In this document: positions 52,249 to 60,408 of the stretch, piece after piece
How positions within the stretch are numbered: position 1 is the stretch's first letter
Layout of the letters: each line of letters opens with the position of its first letter
From: an uncultured Myxococcales bacterium
GTDB taxonomy: Bacteria > Myxococcota_A > UBA9042 > CAIXZC01
Length of the DNA: 64,000 nucleotides
Assembly: GCA_903895725.1 (NCBI GenBank)
Contig: CAITUV010000017.1
Location: forward strand, 62,001-126,000
Direction: 5' to 3'
Program-made: the position numbers and the translations under genes
The notes under the pieces: generated by a model
What the model was told of the DNA's origin: nothing
Seen by the model: the letters and a program-made list of their open reading frames with translations, nothing else
The model's database searches: none

Positions 52249-53265
52249 GTGCCCATTCCGGTCAAGAACCTGGTCACGATGGCAGCCGGGGCGCTGCGCA
52301 GCAAGGTGTTGGGGGGCAGGGTCCCGCTCAACGTCATGCTCGCCCTGACGGACCGGTGCACGGGCAACTGCAGCTACTGCCAGCTTCCCGCACGCAAGTC
52401 CCCCGAGATGTCCACGGACGAGATCCTGCGCCTCATCGACGAGGCGGCCGACGGCGGCTGTCAGCGCATCGGCCTGTGGGGAGGGGAACCCCTGGTGCGG
52501 GACGACATCGGCCCCATCATTCGAAAGGCGAGAAGCCGCGGCATCTTCGTGACCGTGGATACCAACGGCCATCTCGTCGAGAAGCGGGCCGCCGAGCTTG
52601 CCGCGGCCAACCATGTGAACATCTCGCTGGACGGAGACCGTCGAGCCCATGACCTGAACCGCGGGGAGGGAACCTTCGACCGGACCATGGCCGGTCTGCG
52701 GTTCGCCCTGTCGAAGAAGATGGCGGTGTGGACTATCACGGTCCTCTCCCGGCACAACATCGACCAGGTCGACTGGATGCTGCGGACCGCCCGGGAAATG
52801 GGATTCCTCGCCACGTTCCAGGTGCTCCACCACAACGACCAGATCGGGTGCAACCAGGACCTGTACGCATCCGACGAGGAGATCCGGGAGGCCATCCGCC
52901 TGCTCATCGCCCGGAAGAAGGAGGGGTGGCCCGTTGCCTCCTCCATGCGGTACCTGGAAACCTGGGGAACCTGGCCCGACTATACGGTCAACCGGATGAA
53001 GCGGCTGTCGGGATACCCGAAGTGCTCGGCCGGTCGCCTCTACTGCAACGTGGACGTGGATGGGTCGATGTACCCCTGCTCCCTCTGGGTGGACGAGATG
53101 AAGAAGCCCCCCAACGTCCGGGAGCTGGGGTTCATGGGGGCCTTTGCCGCGCTCGAGATCCCCGATTGCCAGGCTTGCCTCGCCACCTGTTTCACCGAGT
53201 ACAACCTCCTGTTCTCCCTGGACATCGCCACCGGGCTCAACTGGGTGAGGTCACTGATCAAATGA
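52249..53265 (+). CDS. Radical SAM enzyme with SPASM-type C-terminal domain
   Basis: 338 residues from the GTG at 52249 (GGAGG ahead); the frame from 52216 lacks a site. Radical SAM Cys37, Cys41 and Cys44 in DRCTGNCSYC near the N-terminus, then GLWGGEPLVRDDI (SAM-binding GGEP), TNGHLV and NISLDG. The C-terminal part has a set of Cys (YPKCSAGRLYCNVD, YPCSLWVDE, DCQACLATC), the SPASM or twitch pattern that binds further Fe-S clusters. SPASM enzymes modify peptides, sugars or lipids, often MoaA- or PqqE-like. The stop overlaps the FAD enzyme start (ATGA), so the two act together. Confidence 0.88.
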   Translation: MPIPVKNLVTMAAGALRSKVLGGRVPLNVMLALTDRCTGNCSYCQLPARKSPEMSTDEILRLIDEAADGGCQRIGLWGGEPLVRDDIGPIIRKARSRGIFVTVDTNGHLVEKRAAELAAANHVNISLDGDRRAHDLNRGEGTFDRTMAGLRFALSKKMAVWTITVLSRHNIDQVDWMLRTAREMGFLATFQVLHHNDQIGCNQDLYASDEEIREAIRLLIARKKEGWPVASSMRYLETWGTWPDYTVNRMKRLSGYPKCSAGRLYCNVDVDGSMYPCSLWVDEMKKPPNVRELGFMGAFAALEIPDCQACLATCFTEYNLLFSLDIATGLNWVRSLIK

Positions 53266-54608
53266 GCAACAAGGATTCCGGGCCGGTCGTCATTGTCGGA
53301 GCCGGCGTGAGCGGGCTTACCCTCGCGTTCCTCCTGCAGAGTCGGGGCATCCATTGCATCCTGGTCGAGAAGGACGAGCGGGTGGGCGGGCTCGCACGGT
53401 CGTTCAAGTATGACGGGTACACCTTCGACATCGGTCCGCATCGCTTCCACACGACCGTGGCCGAAGTGGACTCGTTCGTGCGCAGCACGCTGGGGACCGA
53501 GGGGATCGAGATCCCCCGGAACAGCCAGGTCCAGTTCATGGGGCATCGCTACTCCTGGCCGTTGCGCCCGGGGCTGATGCTGTTTCGCTTCCCCCCGTCC
53601 GTCCTGTTCTCCATCGGGATCGACCTGCTGACCCTCTACAAGAAGCCCCATCCGGTTTCGTTTCGCGACTACATCGAGAACATGTACGGCAAGACGCTCT
53701 ACCGCCGGTTTTTCGAGGGGTATTCGTCGAAATTCCTGGGGATCACGCCGGAGCTGACCGACATCGACTGGGCCACCACCGGAATCGACCGGGCCATCAT
53801 CGACAACCGGCTCAACATGCACAGCCTGTGGCAGGTGGCGCTGGGTTCGCTGCGGCCGTCCAAGGGACCGCCGACCCTCTTCGTATATCCCCGGGAGGGG
53901 TGCGGGCAGTTCACCGATCTCCTGGCCGAAGGGTTCGTGCGGGCAGGCGGCGAGCTGCTCACGGGGACCGAGATCGAGGGCATCGACTCGGGCGGGGGCA
54001 ACATCCGGGCCGTGCACGTGGCGGGGCGCACCATCTCGCCGTCGCTGCTGATCTGGACCGGGACGATCCATGCGGCCAATCGCCTGCTCTCCATTGCGCC
54101 GCCTTCGCTACGCTACCTGTCCCTCGTCTGTTACAACCTCATGTTGACCGAAGGAGAGCACTTCGACTTCCAGTGGTGCTATCACGGTGCCCCGGAGGTC
54201 TTCTTCTCCCGCACCAGCATCCCCGCCAATTTCTCCCGCCAGGCCACGCCCGAGGGGCAGCGCTCCCTGTGTGTCGAGGTGTCCTGTCGAGAGGAAGACG
54301 AGGTCTACAACGCACCCGAGCGCTTCCTCGACCGAGTGCTCACCGACCTCAAGCGGGAACGGCTGCTCAAGACGGACAGCGAGCTCGTCGCAGTCCGCTA
54401 TGAGCGCGCTCCCTGGGCCTACCCGGTCTACAAGCTCGGCTACCGGAAGGACCTCGATGCCCTCAACGCCCAGCATGCCCCCTTCGGGAACCTCATCATG
54501 GCCGGCCGACTCGGGAAGTTCTGGTACAACAACATGGACCACTGCATCGAGGCCAGCCAGAAGCTGGCGGGCGAGGTCCTAGAACGACTCGGGCGCACCG
54601 CGTCCTGA
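53262..54608 (+). CDS. FAD-dependent oxidoreductase, UGM/protoporphyrinogen-oxidase-like
   Basis: 448 residues, ATG in an ATGA overlap with the SPASM gene. N-terminal FAD motif VVIVGAGVSGLTLAFLL then EKDERVGGLARSF and GPHRFH, the flavin site of UDP-galactopyranose mutase-like and related amine/porphyrin oxidoreductases. The C-terminal RLGKFWYNNMDHCIEAS fits the conserved end of that group. It could convert a nucleotide sugar or desaturate a lipid-linked substrate; the exact reaction is unknown. The 3' end overlaps the oppositely oriented FGE-fold lipoprotein gene by 30 bases. Confidence 0.88.
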   Translation: MSNKDSGPVVIVGAGVSGLTLAFLLQSRGIHCILVEKDERVGGLARSFKYDGYTFDIGPHRFHTTVAEVDSFVRSTLGTEGIEIPRNSQVQFMGHRYSWPLRPGLMLFRFPPSVLFSIGIDLLTLYKKPHPVSFRDYIENMYGKTLYRRFFEGYSSKFLGITPELTDIDWATTGIDRAIIDNRLNMHSLWQVALGSLRPSKGPPTLFVYPREGCGQFTDLLAEGFVRAGGELLTGTEIEGIDSGGGNIRAVHVAGRTISPSLLIWTGTIHAANRLLSIAPPSLRYLSLVCYNLMLTEGEHFDFQWCYHGAPEVFFSRTSIPANFSRQATPEGQRSLCVEVSCREEDEVYNAPERFLDRVLTDLKRERLLKTDSELVAVRYERAPWAYPVYKLGYRKDLDALNAQHAPFGNLIMAGRLGKFWYNNMDHCIEASQKLAGEVLERLGRTAS

Positions 54609-55502
54609 CGCAGCCGAGGGACGCACACACCGGAAGCCCAGGTTGCCCGGCCCGTCCCACGGCCCCCGGTACGTTCGCGACGATACCCGCAGATCCCGGG
54701 CATCGAAGGAGTAGAAGTCACCTCCCCGGCGAGTCCGGTAGAGCCCTTCCGGCGGGCCAAGCGGGTCCTTCTGGTTGGGTTCGGAAGGATATTTTTCTGA
54801 ACGGAAATCCAATGTCCATTCATAGACATTTCCAATCATATCATAGAGACCGAAAGCATTCGGCACCTTCCCGGCGACGTCGTGCTTGGTCTTGGCCGAG
54901 TTTGCCCCGTACCAGGCGATGGCATCGAGGCAGGCCTCGTCGTCCCCGCAGTAATAGCGGGTCGTCGTCCCGGCCCTGGCCGCGAGCTCCCATTCCGCCT
55001 CGGTGGGGAGACGGCCGCCGAGGGTGGCGCAGAGCTGCATGGCCCTGTCCCACGAGACGCACTCGACGGGCATGTCGGGGCCGGCCGCCCGCCCCAGGTG
55101 GCAGGAAGGGTTGTCCCCCATGAGGGACTCGTACTGGTACTCGGTCACCTCGGTCTCGAGCATGTCGAACGGGGCCACGGTCACCGTGTGCCGGGGGAGC
55201 TCGTCGTCGCGGCACGAGGAATCTCCCGGGGAGCAGCCCATCTCGAACGTTCCGCCTTCCAGCGCGATCCACCGGGGCTCCCGGTACTTCCCCGGGCCGG
55301 CCGACTCCATGCCCGGGGCGTTGTCGGCCACGCACAGGGAGTCCACGCAGGCCTGGCCTCTGGGGCAGTCCGTCCGACTGGTGCAGGGCGTTCCGGTGCC
55401 GCCGGGTTGCGGTGCCGCGGCCCGACGGTCGCACGCGGCTGTCAGGACGAGCAGGGCGATGAGCAGGTGTCTGTACCGGGCGGTTGCGGTCAGTCTCGGC
55501 AT
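54579..55502 (-). CDS. Lipoprotein with FGE/sulfatase-modifying-factor domain
   Basis: 307 residues from the ATG at 55502 (GGAGG ten bases ahead); the open frame to 56072 is a shadow of the next gene. Lipobox LTAAC (Cys24), short Cys-rich region (CTSRTDCPRGQACVDSLC), then an FGE-sulfatase (SUMF1) domain: EGGTFEMGCSPGD, DMLETEVTEYQYE, PVECVSWDRAMQLC, LPTEAEWELAARAG, GNVYEWT and GNLGFRCVR. Known FGE-fold proteins activate sulfatases, hydroxylate or bind ligands; many such lipoproteins in Myxococcota are likely binding proteins. Whether the copper-binding Cys pair of true FGE is present is not clear. It lies 38 bases after the third radical SAM gene. Confidence 0.88.
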   Translation of the reverse strand: MPRLTATARYRHLLIALLVLTAACDRRAAAPQPGGTGTPCTSRTDCPRGQACVDSLCVADNAPGMESAGPGKYREPRWIALEGGTFEMGCSPGDSSCRDDELPRHTVTVAPFDMLETEVTEYQYESLMGDNPSCHLGRAAGPDMPVECVSWDRAMQLCATLGGRLPTEAEWELAARAGTTTRYYCGDDEACLDAIAWYGANSAKTKHDVAGKVPNAFGLYDMIGNVYEWTLDFRSEKYPSEPNQKDPLGPPEGLYRTRRGGDFYSFDARDLRVSSRTYRGPWDGPGNLGFRCVRPSAASGRGAPESF

Positions 55503-55540
55503 GGTCGCAGCGCCTCCATGAGTCGAGCGGGGAACGGCCG

Positions 55541-57073
55541 TCAGATCGACGGAAGAGCCCCGCTCCTCCAACCCGCCATCCACTGCTTGAGCTGGAGCAG
55601 GGAAAGCTCCCCCCGTACCAGGGCCGTCGTTCCCCGGGCGACCAGCTTGCCTGCGTTGACCGCACGAGCCGTGGCCACCGCCATGGCGGGATGATCGTGA
55701 AGATACCGGCTGGCGGCCATGCGTCGGACCAGGGCCCGGGGAAAGCCGCTCTTGTTCGAGAGCATGTAAAGAGCCAGTAGGAGCGTGTCTCCCGGGGGGC
55801 GGGGATGGGTGAAGTCTGCGTTGAACTGGTGGAGCGCCTTGGAGTTGGCCCCTTCCACGTCGGCCGGCAGGACCGTGCCGCTGGCGAGGAGCTGCAGGGT
55901 CCTCGTGGTACCCGGCCAGTGGCATAGCGAGTAGATGTGGAGGTCGAACGGCCGGGGAAGCGACAGCAGGAGCTCGAGCAGCTCGGCCTTCTCCGCCTCG
56001 CCGGTATCGGGGTCGTCGATCAGGATCTGGATGGAGGGGCGCACGCCGCGGGCCTGGAGCCTCGAGACGCACCGTCTCACGTCGTCATCGGGGACGAGGC
56101 GGTCGTAGCGTTCCCGGTTTGCCGCGCTCGTGGTCTGGACTCCGAGGTAGACGAGGTCGAGGCCGGCCTCGGCCAGGATGTCGATGGTGGAGTCATCCAG
56201 CACCTGCGGGCTCGACAGGATGTTGAACGGCAATCCGACTCGTTGGCGGTAGCCTCGGCAGAACTCCTCGATCCAGTCCCGCTGGAGGGCGAACAGCTCG
56301 TCGTCGAACCGGATGTAGCGGATGCTGGGGCGAACGGTTCGGGCATGCTCGATCTCGGCCAGCGTGTTCTCGACGCTGCGAACCCGATAGAAGCGACCTC
56401 CGCCCTTGTAGAGTCGGCGGAAAGCGCTCACGCCGCAGAACCCGCAGTTCTTTACGCAGCCCCGGGTTGCCATGAGGCGGTAGCAGGGCTCCCGGGACAA
56501 GGGGTCTCCGGTCGTGACGCGGCCGTCGAGGAACCAGAACTTGTCCTCGTTGGAGTGGAAGTCGGGAAAGGGGAAGGAATCGATGTCCTCGACGAGCGGG
56601 CGAAGCGGGTTTCTCCGGATGTCTCCGTCGGTGTTCGACCAGACGTTGCGGATGTCGCCTGAGGGCTTGCCATCGAGGAGATTGCGGGCCAGCTCGCACA
56701 GGGCCGCTTCCCCCTCGCCCAGGACGAGGTAGTCGGTGTGAGGGATGCATTCCTCGGGAGCCATGGAGACGTGAGGGCCGCCCCAGACGACGGGGACGCC
56801 AAGCTCCTGCTTCAACGTGCGGGTGAGCTGAGCGGAGAGAGCGACGAGCGCCCCGATCCGCACGGAGATGCCGACCAGGCCGACGTCGCGACTCCGAAAG
56901 TGCTCGACGAGCTGGGCGGCCACCTGCGGGTCGAACCGCGGCGGCGCATGGTGAAGGTGCTGGCCCACGTAGCACTCGTCCGTCGAGATCCCGGCACCCC
57001 GCAGCGCAGAGGCCAGGTAGCGGATGCCGTTGCTCTCGACGACGTACAGCGATACGAGTCCGACCCGAGCCAC
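55541..57073 (-). CDS. B12-binding-type radical SAM enzyme (third copy)
   Basis: 510 residues from the GTG at 57073 (GAGGGG five bases ahead); the open frame to 57655 is a shadow. N-terminal B12-type Rossmann domain (about 1-150: VGISVRIGALVALS, VVWGGPHVSMAPEE, LVLGEGEAALCE), linker, then Cys206, Cys210 and Cys213 in RGCVKNCGFC. Core segments: IRFDDELFAL, FNILSSPQVLDDST and IQILIDDPDTGE. The C-terminal 120 residues are helical and without recognisable motif. The same architecture as the pair at 25169-27975 but more distant. Divergent from the lipoprotein at 57297 and cotranscribed with the FGE-fold gene. Confidence 0.9.
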   Translation of the reverse strand: MARVGLVSLYVVESNGIRYLASALRGAGISTDECYVGQHLHHAPPRFDPQVAAQLVEHFRSRDVGLVGISVRIGALVALSAQLTRTLKQELGVPVVWGGPHVSMAPEECIPHTDYLVLGEGEAALCELARNLLDGKPSGDIRNVWSNTDGDIRRNPLRPLVEDIDSFPFPDFHSNEDKFWFLDGRVTTGDPLSREPCYRLMATRGCVKNCGFCGVSAFRRLYKGGGRFYRVRSVENTLAEIEHARTVRPSIRYIRFDDELFALQRDWIEEFCRGYRQRVGLPFNILSSPQVLDDSTIDILAEAGLDLVYLGVQTTSAANRERYDRLVPDDDVRRCVSRLQARGVRPSIQILIDDPDTGEAEKAELLELLLSLPRPFDLHIYSLCHWPGTTRTLQLLASGTVLPADVEGANSKALHQFNADFTHPRPPGDTLLLALYMLSNKSGFPRALVRRMAASRYLHDHPAMAVATARAVNAGKLVARGTTALVRGELSLLQLKQWMAGWRSGALPSI

Positions 57074-57239
57074 GAACGCCCCTCTTCGATGGTCCGTTCC
57101 GCGACGGCAACTGCCGGCGGATTGCCCTGGCAGTCTAGACACGCTCCCGCCGTCTTGCAAGGTGTAAAACCGGTCCGGGAGCAGGCAGGATGCGTGTGGC
57201 TGATTGCCCGAACGTCCGAGAGCCGGGGCAACGTTCTCC

Positions 57240-57268
57240 TTGAAAAGCTCGCCGCTTGGGCCGATACT
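57240..57268 (+). promoter_or_regulatory. Candidate promoter of the Pro/Gly-rich lipoprotein gene
   Basis: TTGAAA at 57240-57245 (5 of 6), 17-base spacer, GATACT at 57263-57268 (4 of 6), 29 bases before the start codon. Confidence 0.5.
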
Positions 57269-57296
57269 TGCGCTGGTGTCTTTGGGAGGTATCTCG

Positions 57297-58748
57297 ATGC
57301 GGACAATCCAGTTCCTGGCCGTGGCGGCGCTGCTGGCCGTGGTCGTCGTGGCGTCGCCGGGGTGCAAGAAGGAAACGCCGGCTCCGTCCGCTGCATCGGT
57401 CGAGCAGAAGGCGGCGCAACCCGAGGCACAGCCGGCTCCGGGTTCGGCCCCTGCCGGACAGGGGGCGCCGGCCGACCCGGGAACGCAGCCGGCTCCAGAC
57501 AAGGCGGGCAGCCAGCCCGCGGCAGCCGGAACCTCCGGAGCGGAAGCAATGGCCCCGGCATCGGGCGGGGAAGCCAGACCCGAGGCCGTGCCTGACAACT
57601 CGGCAGCGGCCCCGTCGCCCGAGGCGATTGCGCCCGGGGATACCGACCCTGCCACCTGCGGGGATCGGATCGCGGCTCAGGAAGCCAGACTCCGCCGGGA
57701 GGTGCTGCCGCGTCTTCGCGCGGACCAGGAGGCTGCAGAGAACGTCGCGGGTTGGGTCGACGGTACGGTCAAGGAGCTTCGGGCCGAGATGGATACCTCC
57801 GACCGCAAGCGCCAGGAGGAGCACGGGAAGGAGTACGCGGCCTGCGTCCGGGAGCTGACCGGTGCCCGGGCCGAGCGGGACCCCGTATGTGTGGCCTATG
57901 TGACTTCCGACGATACGGCGTGCGACCGGGTGGCCGACCTGGGGCTTCGAAGCGAATGCCGACGGCTGGTGGCACAGAAGAAGAACGGCGGCGAGCTGCG
58001 GGGGTTCGGCCCTCCGGCATCCCAGCCCGTCTTCCTGGACAAGGCGCTGCTGCCCGACATGCGATACGAATTCGACCCGGACGACCCGCAGTGCACGTTG
58101 GCCCGGGCCAAGGTGGTCCAGTCTCCCCCCATGGGGGTGAAGGGCGTCCTCTTCATGCCCATGGGCAAGCCGGATCAGAGCTTCACGCAGCCGTTCATGG
58201 GGAACGGGCCTCCGACCGGGCAGGGAGCACCTCCGACCGGGCAGGGAGCACCTCCCGGCGGGCAGCCCGGGATGGCCCCCGGTGGCGCACTCGGCGGGCA
58301 GCCGGGGATGGCTCCTGGTGGGGGTCCCGGCGGGCAGCCCGGCGGGCCGGGGGCAGCGACGGAAGGGGGCCTTCGCCGTCCGAACTACTCGCCCATTTCC
58401 TGGAAGACCCTGGACGACTGCGAGAAGGGCACCATCCGTCTTCGCTGGGGAAAGCCTCTGGACGATGCCCCCTGCCGGAAGATGATCTGGGACAAGGTCG
58501 TATTGCCAGCCACGGAAGGGCGAACGGAGCTTCGGCTGACCTTCGTCAATCCGTTTGACTCGGCCGCGGAGTGCCTGGTCACGGTGATGTCCCGGGGCGG
58601 CGAATCCGAGGGCACCCGGAAGACCCGGATCTCGTTCGAGCCCTCCGAGAAGAAGGTCCAGAGCATCTACTTCGTGACGGAGCCGGGAACGTCGTTCGAA
58701 GTTCGGCCCGAGTGTACCTGGGCAAAGACCGTGAGGACCGAGAGCTGA
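57297..58748 (+). CDS. Pro/Gly/Ala-rich lipoprotein
   Basis: 483 residues from the ATG at 57297, six bases after GGGAGGT; the frame from 57204 is divergent promoter sequence. Lipobox SPGC (Cys23). A Pro/Ala/Gln linker to about residue 115, a helical domain (about 120-270) with several Cys, a Gly/Pro/Gln repeat region (PPTGQGAPPTGQGAPPGGQ, MAPGG) at about 305-355 that spans or crosses the wall, and a C-terminal beta domain ending in FEVRPECTWAKTVRTES. Function unknown. It is followed after 64 bases by a polytopic membrane protein. Confidence 0.82.
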   Translation: MRTIQFLAVAALLAVVVVASPGCKKETPAPSAASVEQKAAQPEAQPAPGSAPAGQGAPADPGTQPAPDKAGSQPAAAGTSGAEAMAPASGGEARPEAVPDNSAAAPSPEAIAPGDTDPATCGDRIAAQEARLRREVLPRLRADQEAAENVAGWVDGTVKELRAEMDTSDRKRQEEHGKEYAACVRELTGARAERDPVCVAYVTSDDTACDRVADLGLRSECRRLVAQKKNGGELRGFGPPASQPVFLDKALLPDMRYEFDPDDPQCTLARAKVVQSPPMGVKGVLFMPMGKPDQSFTQPFMGNGPPTGQGAPPTGQGAPPGGQPGMAPGGALGGQPGMAPGGGPGGQPGGPGAATEGGLRRPNYSPISWKTLDDCEKGTIRLRWGKPLDDAPCRKMIWDKVVLPATEGRTELRLTFVNPFDSAAECLVTVMSRGGESEGTRKTRISFEPSEKKVQSIYFVTEPGTSFEVRPECTWAKTVRTES

Positions 58749-58812
58749 GCAGGCCCGGTCGAGGCGGCAACATCGGACCTCCCTGCCTGGCTGGCCGACG
58801 GAGAATGTGGCG

Positions 58813-60291
58813 ATGCTCGACGACACTCGTCGATTCTTCCGGGAGCTCGTGCGGGAGCACCGGCTCCTGCTGGTGCTGCTCGGCCTGGCCCTCCTACGGC
58901 TTCTGACCCACGTCGACCATTACCTGACGGTACGCGATCTCGACTTCTTCCCTGCGGAGCTGCAGACGCACCTGTCACCCGGGTATCGGGGAGGGCAACC
59001 GCTGGCGCTCTGGCTGAACTGGCGCTGGAGCCGCCTGGCCGGAGAGGACGCCCTGCTGGTCAAGCAGATCTTTGCCAAAGCCTACGTGGTGCTGTACGTA
59101 CCCATTTTCGTGAGCATGGCCCGTCGGTTCGGGCAGGACACCCGCACGGCGGCGGTAAGCCTCTTCCTGTTCCTGACCGGCTCGGTGACGTTTGCCCTGT
59201 ACGACACGCTGGGGCCGTACTTCCTGCTTCTCCTCGCCACCGGGCTCCAGCTCGTGTTTCTGGCCGACGTGGTCGAGGGGACGGAGCCGTTCTGGAAGCT
59301 GTGTGCGGTGAGCGTCCTGGCGCTCGTGTGTCATCGGAACGGCATCGTCACGACCGGGTTTTCGCTGGCCGTGGTTGCGTGGTATCGCCGAAAGGCCCTG
59401 GTCGAGCCCGCCTGGAACGTGCTGCTCGGGCTTGCCCTGGCTGCCTGGGTCGGGCTGCAGCTTCGGGGGTTCCTGGAGCTGGATCGTGATGCCAGGGGGT
59501 ACCAGCTCGACGTTCATCCGCCGCACCTGTTCGACTACCGGCCGGGCAGCATGGGCGACACGCTGGCGGCCGCGCTGCAGGATCTTCCGGCGCTGTTCTC
59601 CCGGCTGGTGGGGGTCGACGTGGGGATGGAGTGGCTGGCCGTCGTGGCAGCGACGGTGCTCGCCGTCATCGTCTGGAGGGCCCGGGGGACGGCGCGGCGC
59701 GTGGCCTACGTGTTCTTCCTGGGATGCCTTGTCCTGGCGGTGATGCTGGTTGTCTCCACCCGATTCATGGCCGCGGACCTGTTCTGCCAGCCCAACCATG
59801 CGACCTACAACTCCCTGCTCGTGCCGTTCCTGTTCCTGTTCGTCGGAGGGGCGCTGTCGCAGCTCCGTTCCGGGTGGCTGAGGGCGGGGATCATCGTCCT
59901 GCTCGTCGCCGTGAATCTCTGGACGGGTTACCGGTACCGAGGGGAGGCATTCGACCTGCCCGCGTACCAGGCTTCTCTGGAGGCCCGGGGGGCCGGTTCC
60001 TCCGAATGCCGCCTGATTCCGTCCTTCGTTCCCGATGCCTACTTCGGGCGCTTCTCGGACGGGAATGGACGACGTCCCTCCGCTGCGGACGAACGGAGGT
60101 GGAACGATTTCACGCGGATCGACGACCGGGAATTCTGCGTGGACGTGATCGAATACAATGAGCTCGGGGTCCCCTTCTTCGCCTACCCGGCGCTCCAGCA
60201 TCGCCTGGAGGAGGTTCTGCGGGCGAAGGACTACCGGTACGTCCGTGAGCCGTTCCGCACCTTCGTCCGCTACCGCGCCTGGCGGGACTGA
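58813..60291 (+). CDS. Polytopic membrane protein of unknown function
   Basis: 492 residues; ATG at 58813 eight bases after GGAGA (a GTG at 58807 is also possible). About ten hydrophobic segments spread over residues 20-380 (LLLVLLGLALLRLL, LLLLLATGLQLVFLA, FFLGCLVLAVMLVV), with a soluble C-terminal tail of about 100 residues containing ECRLIPSFVPDAYFG. The topology resembles GT-C glycosyltransferases or O-antigen-type polymerases, but no signature such as an acidic DxD in the first loop is certain. Convergent with the paralogous pair that follows, with 117 non-coding bases between. Confidence 0.7.
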   Translation: MLDDTRRFFRELVREHRLLLVLLGLALLRLLTHVDHYLTVRDLDFFPAELQTHLSPGYRGGQPLALWLNWRWSRLAGEDALLVKQIFAKAYVVLYVPIFVSMARRFGQDTRTAAVSLFLFLTGSVTFALYDTLGPYFLLLLATGLQLVFLADVVEGTEPFWKLCAVSVLALVCHRNGIVTTGFSLAVVAWYRRKALVEPAWNVLLGLALAAWVGLQLRGFLELDRDARGYQLDVHPPHLFDYRPGSMGDTLAAALQDLPALFSRLVGVDVGMEWLAVVAATVLAVIVWRARGTARRVAYVFFLGCLVLAVMLVVSTRFMAADLFCQPNHATYNSLLVPFLFLFVGGALSQLRSGWLRAGIIVLLVAVNLWTGYRYRGEAFDLPAYQASLEARGAGSSECRLIPSFVPDAYFGRFSDGNGRRPSAADERRWNDFTRIDDREFCVDVIEYNELGVPFFAYPALQHRLEEVLRAKDYRYVREPFRTFVRYRAWRD

Positions 60292-60408
60292 GGGGTGCGG
60301 CCGCGCTTCGGGGCAGGTTCTGGTCGATGGTCGATGGTCGCAGGTTCCATGGCCGTGGTTCGCAGGCTCTGTAACGGCAAGGAGTGACTCGAGCCGCGGG
60401 CGGCCGAA

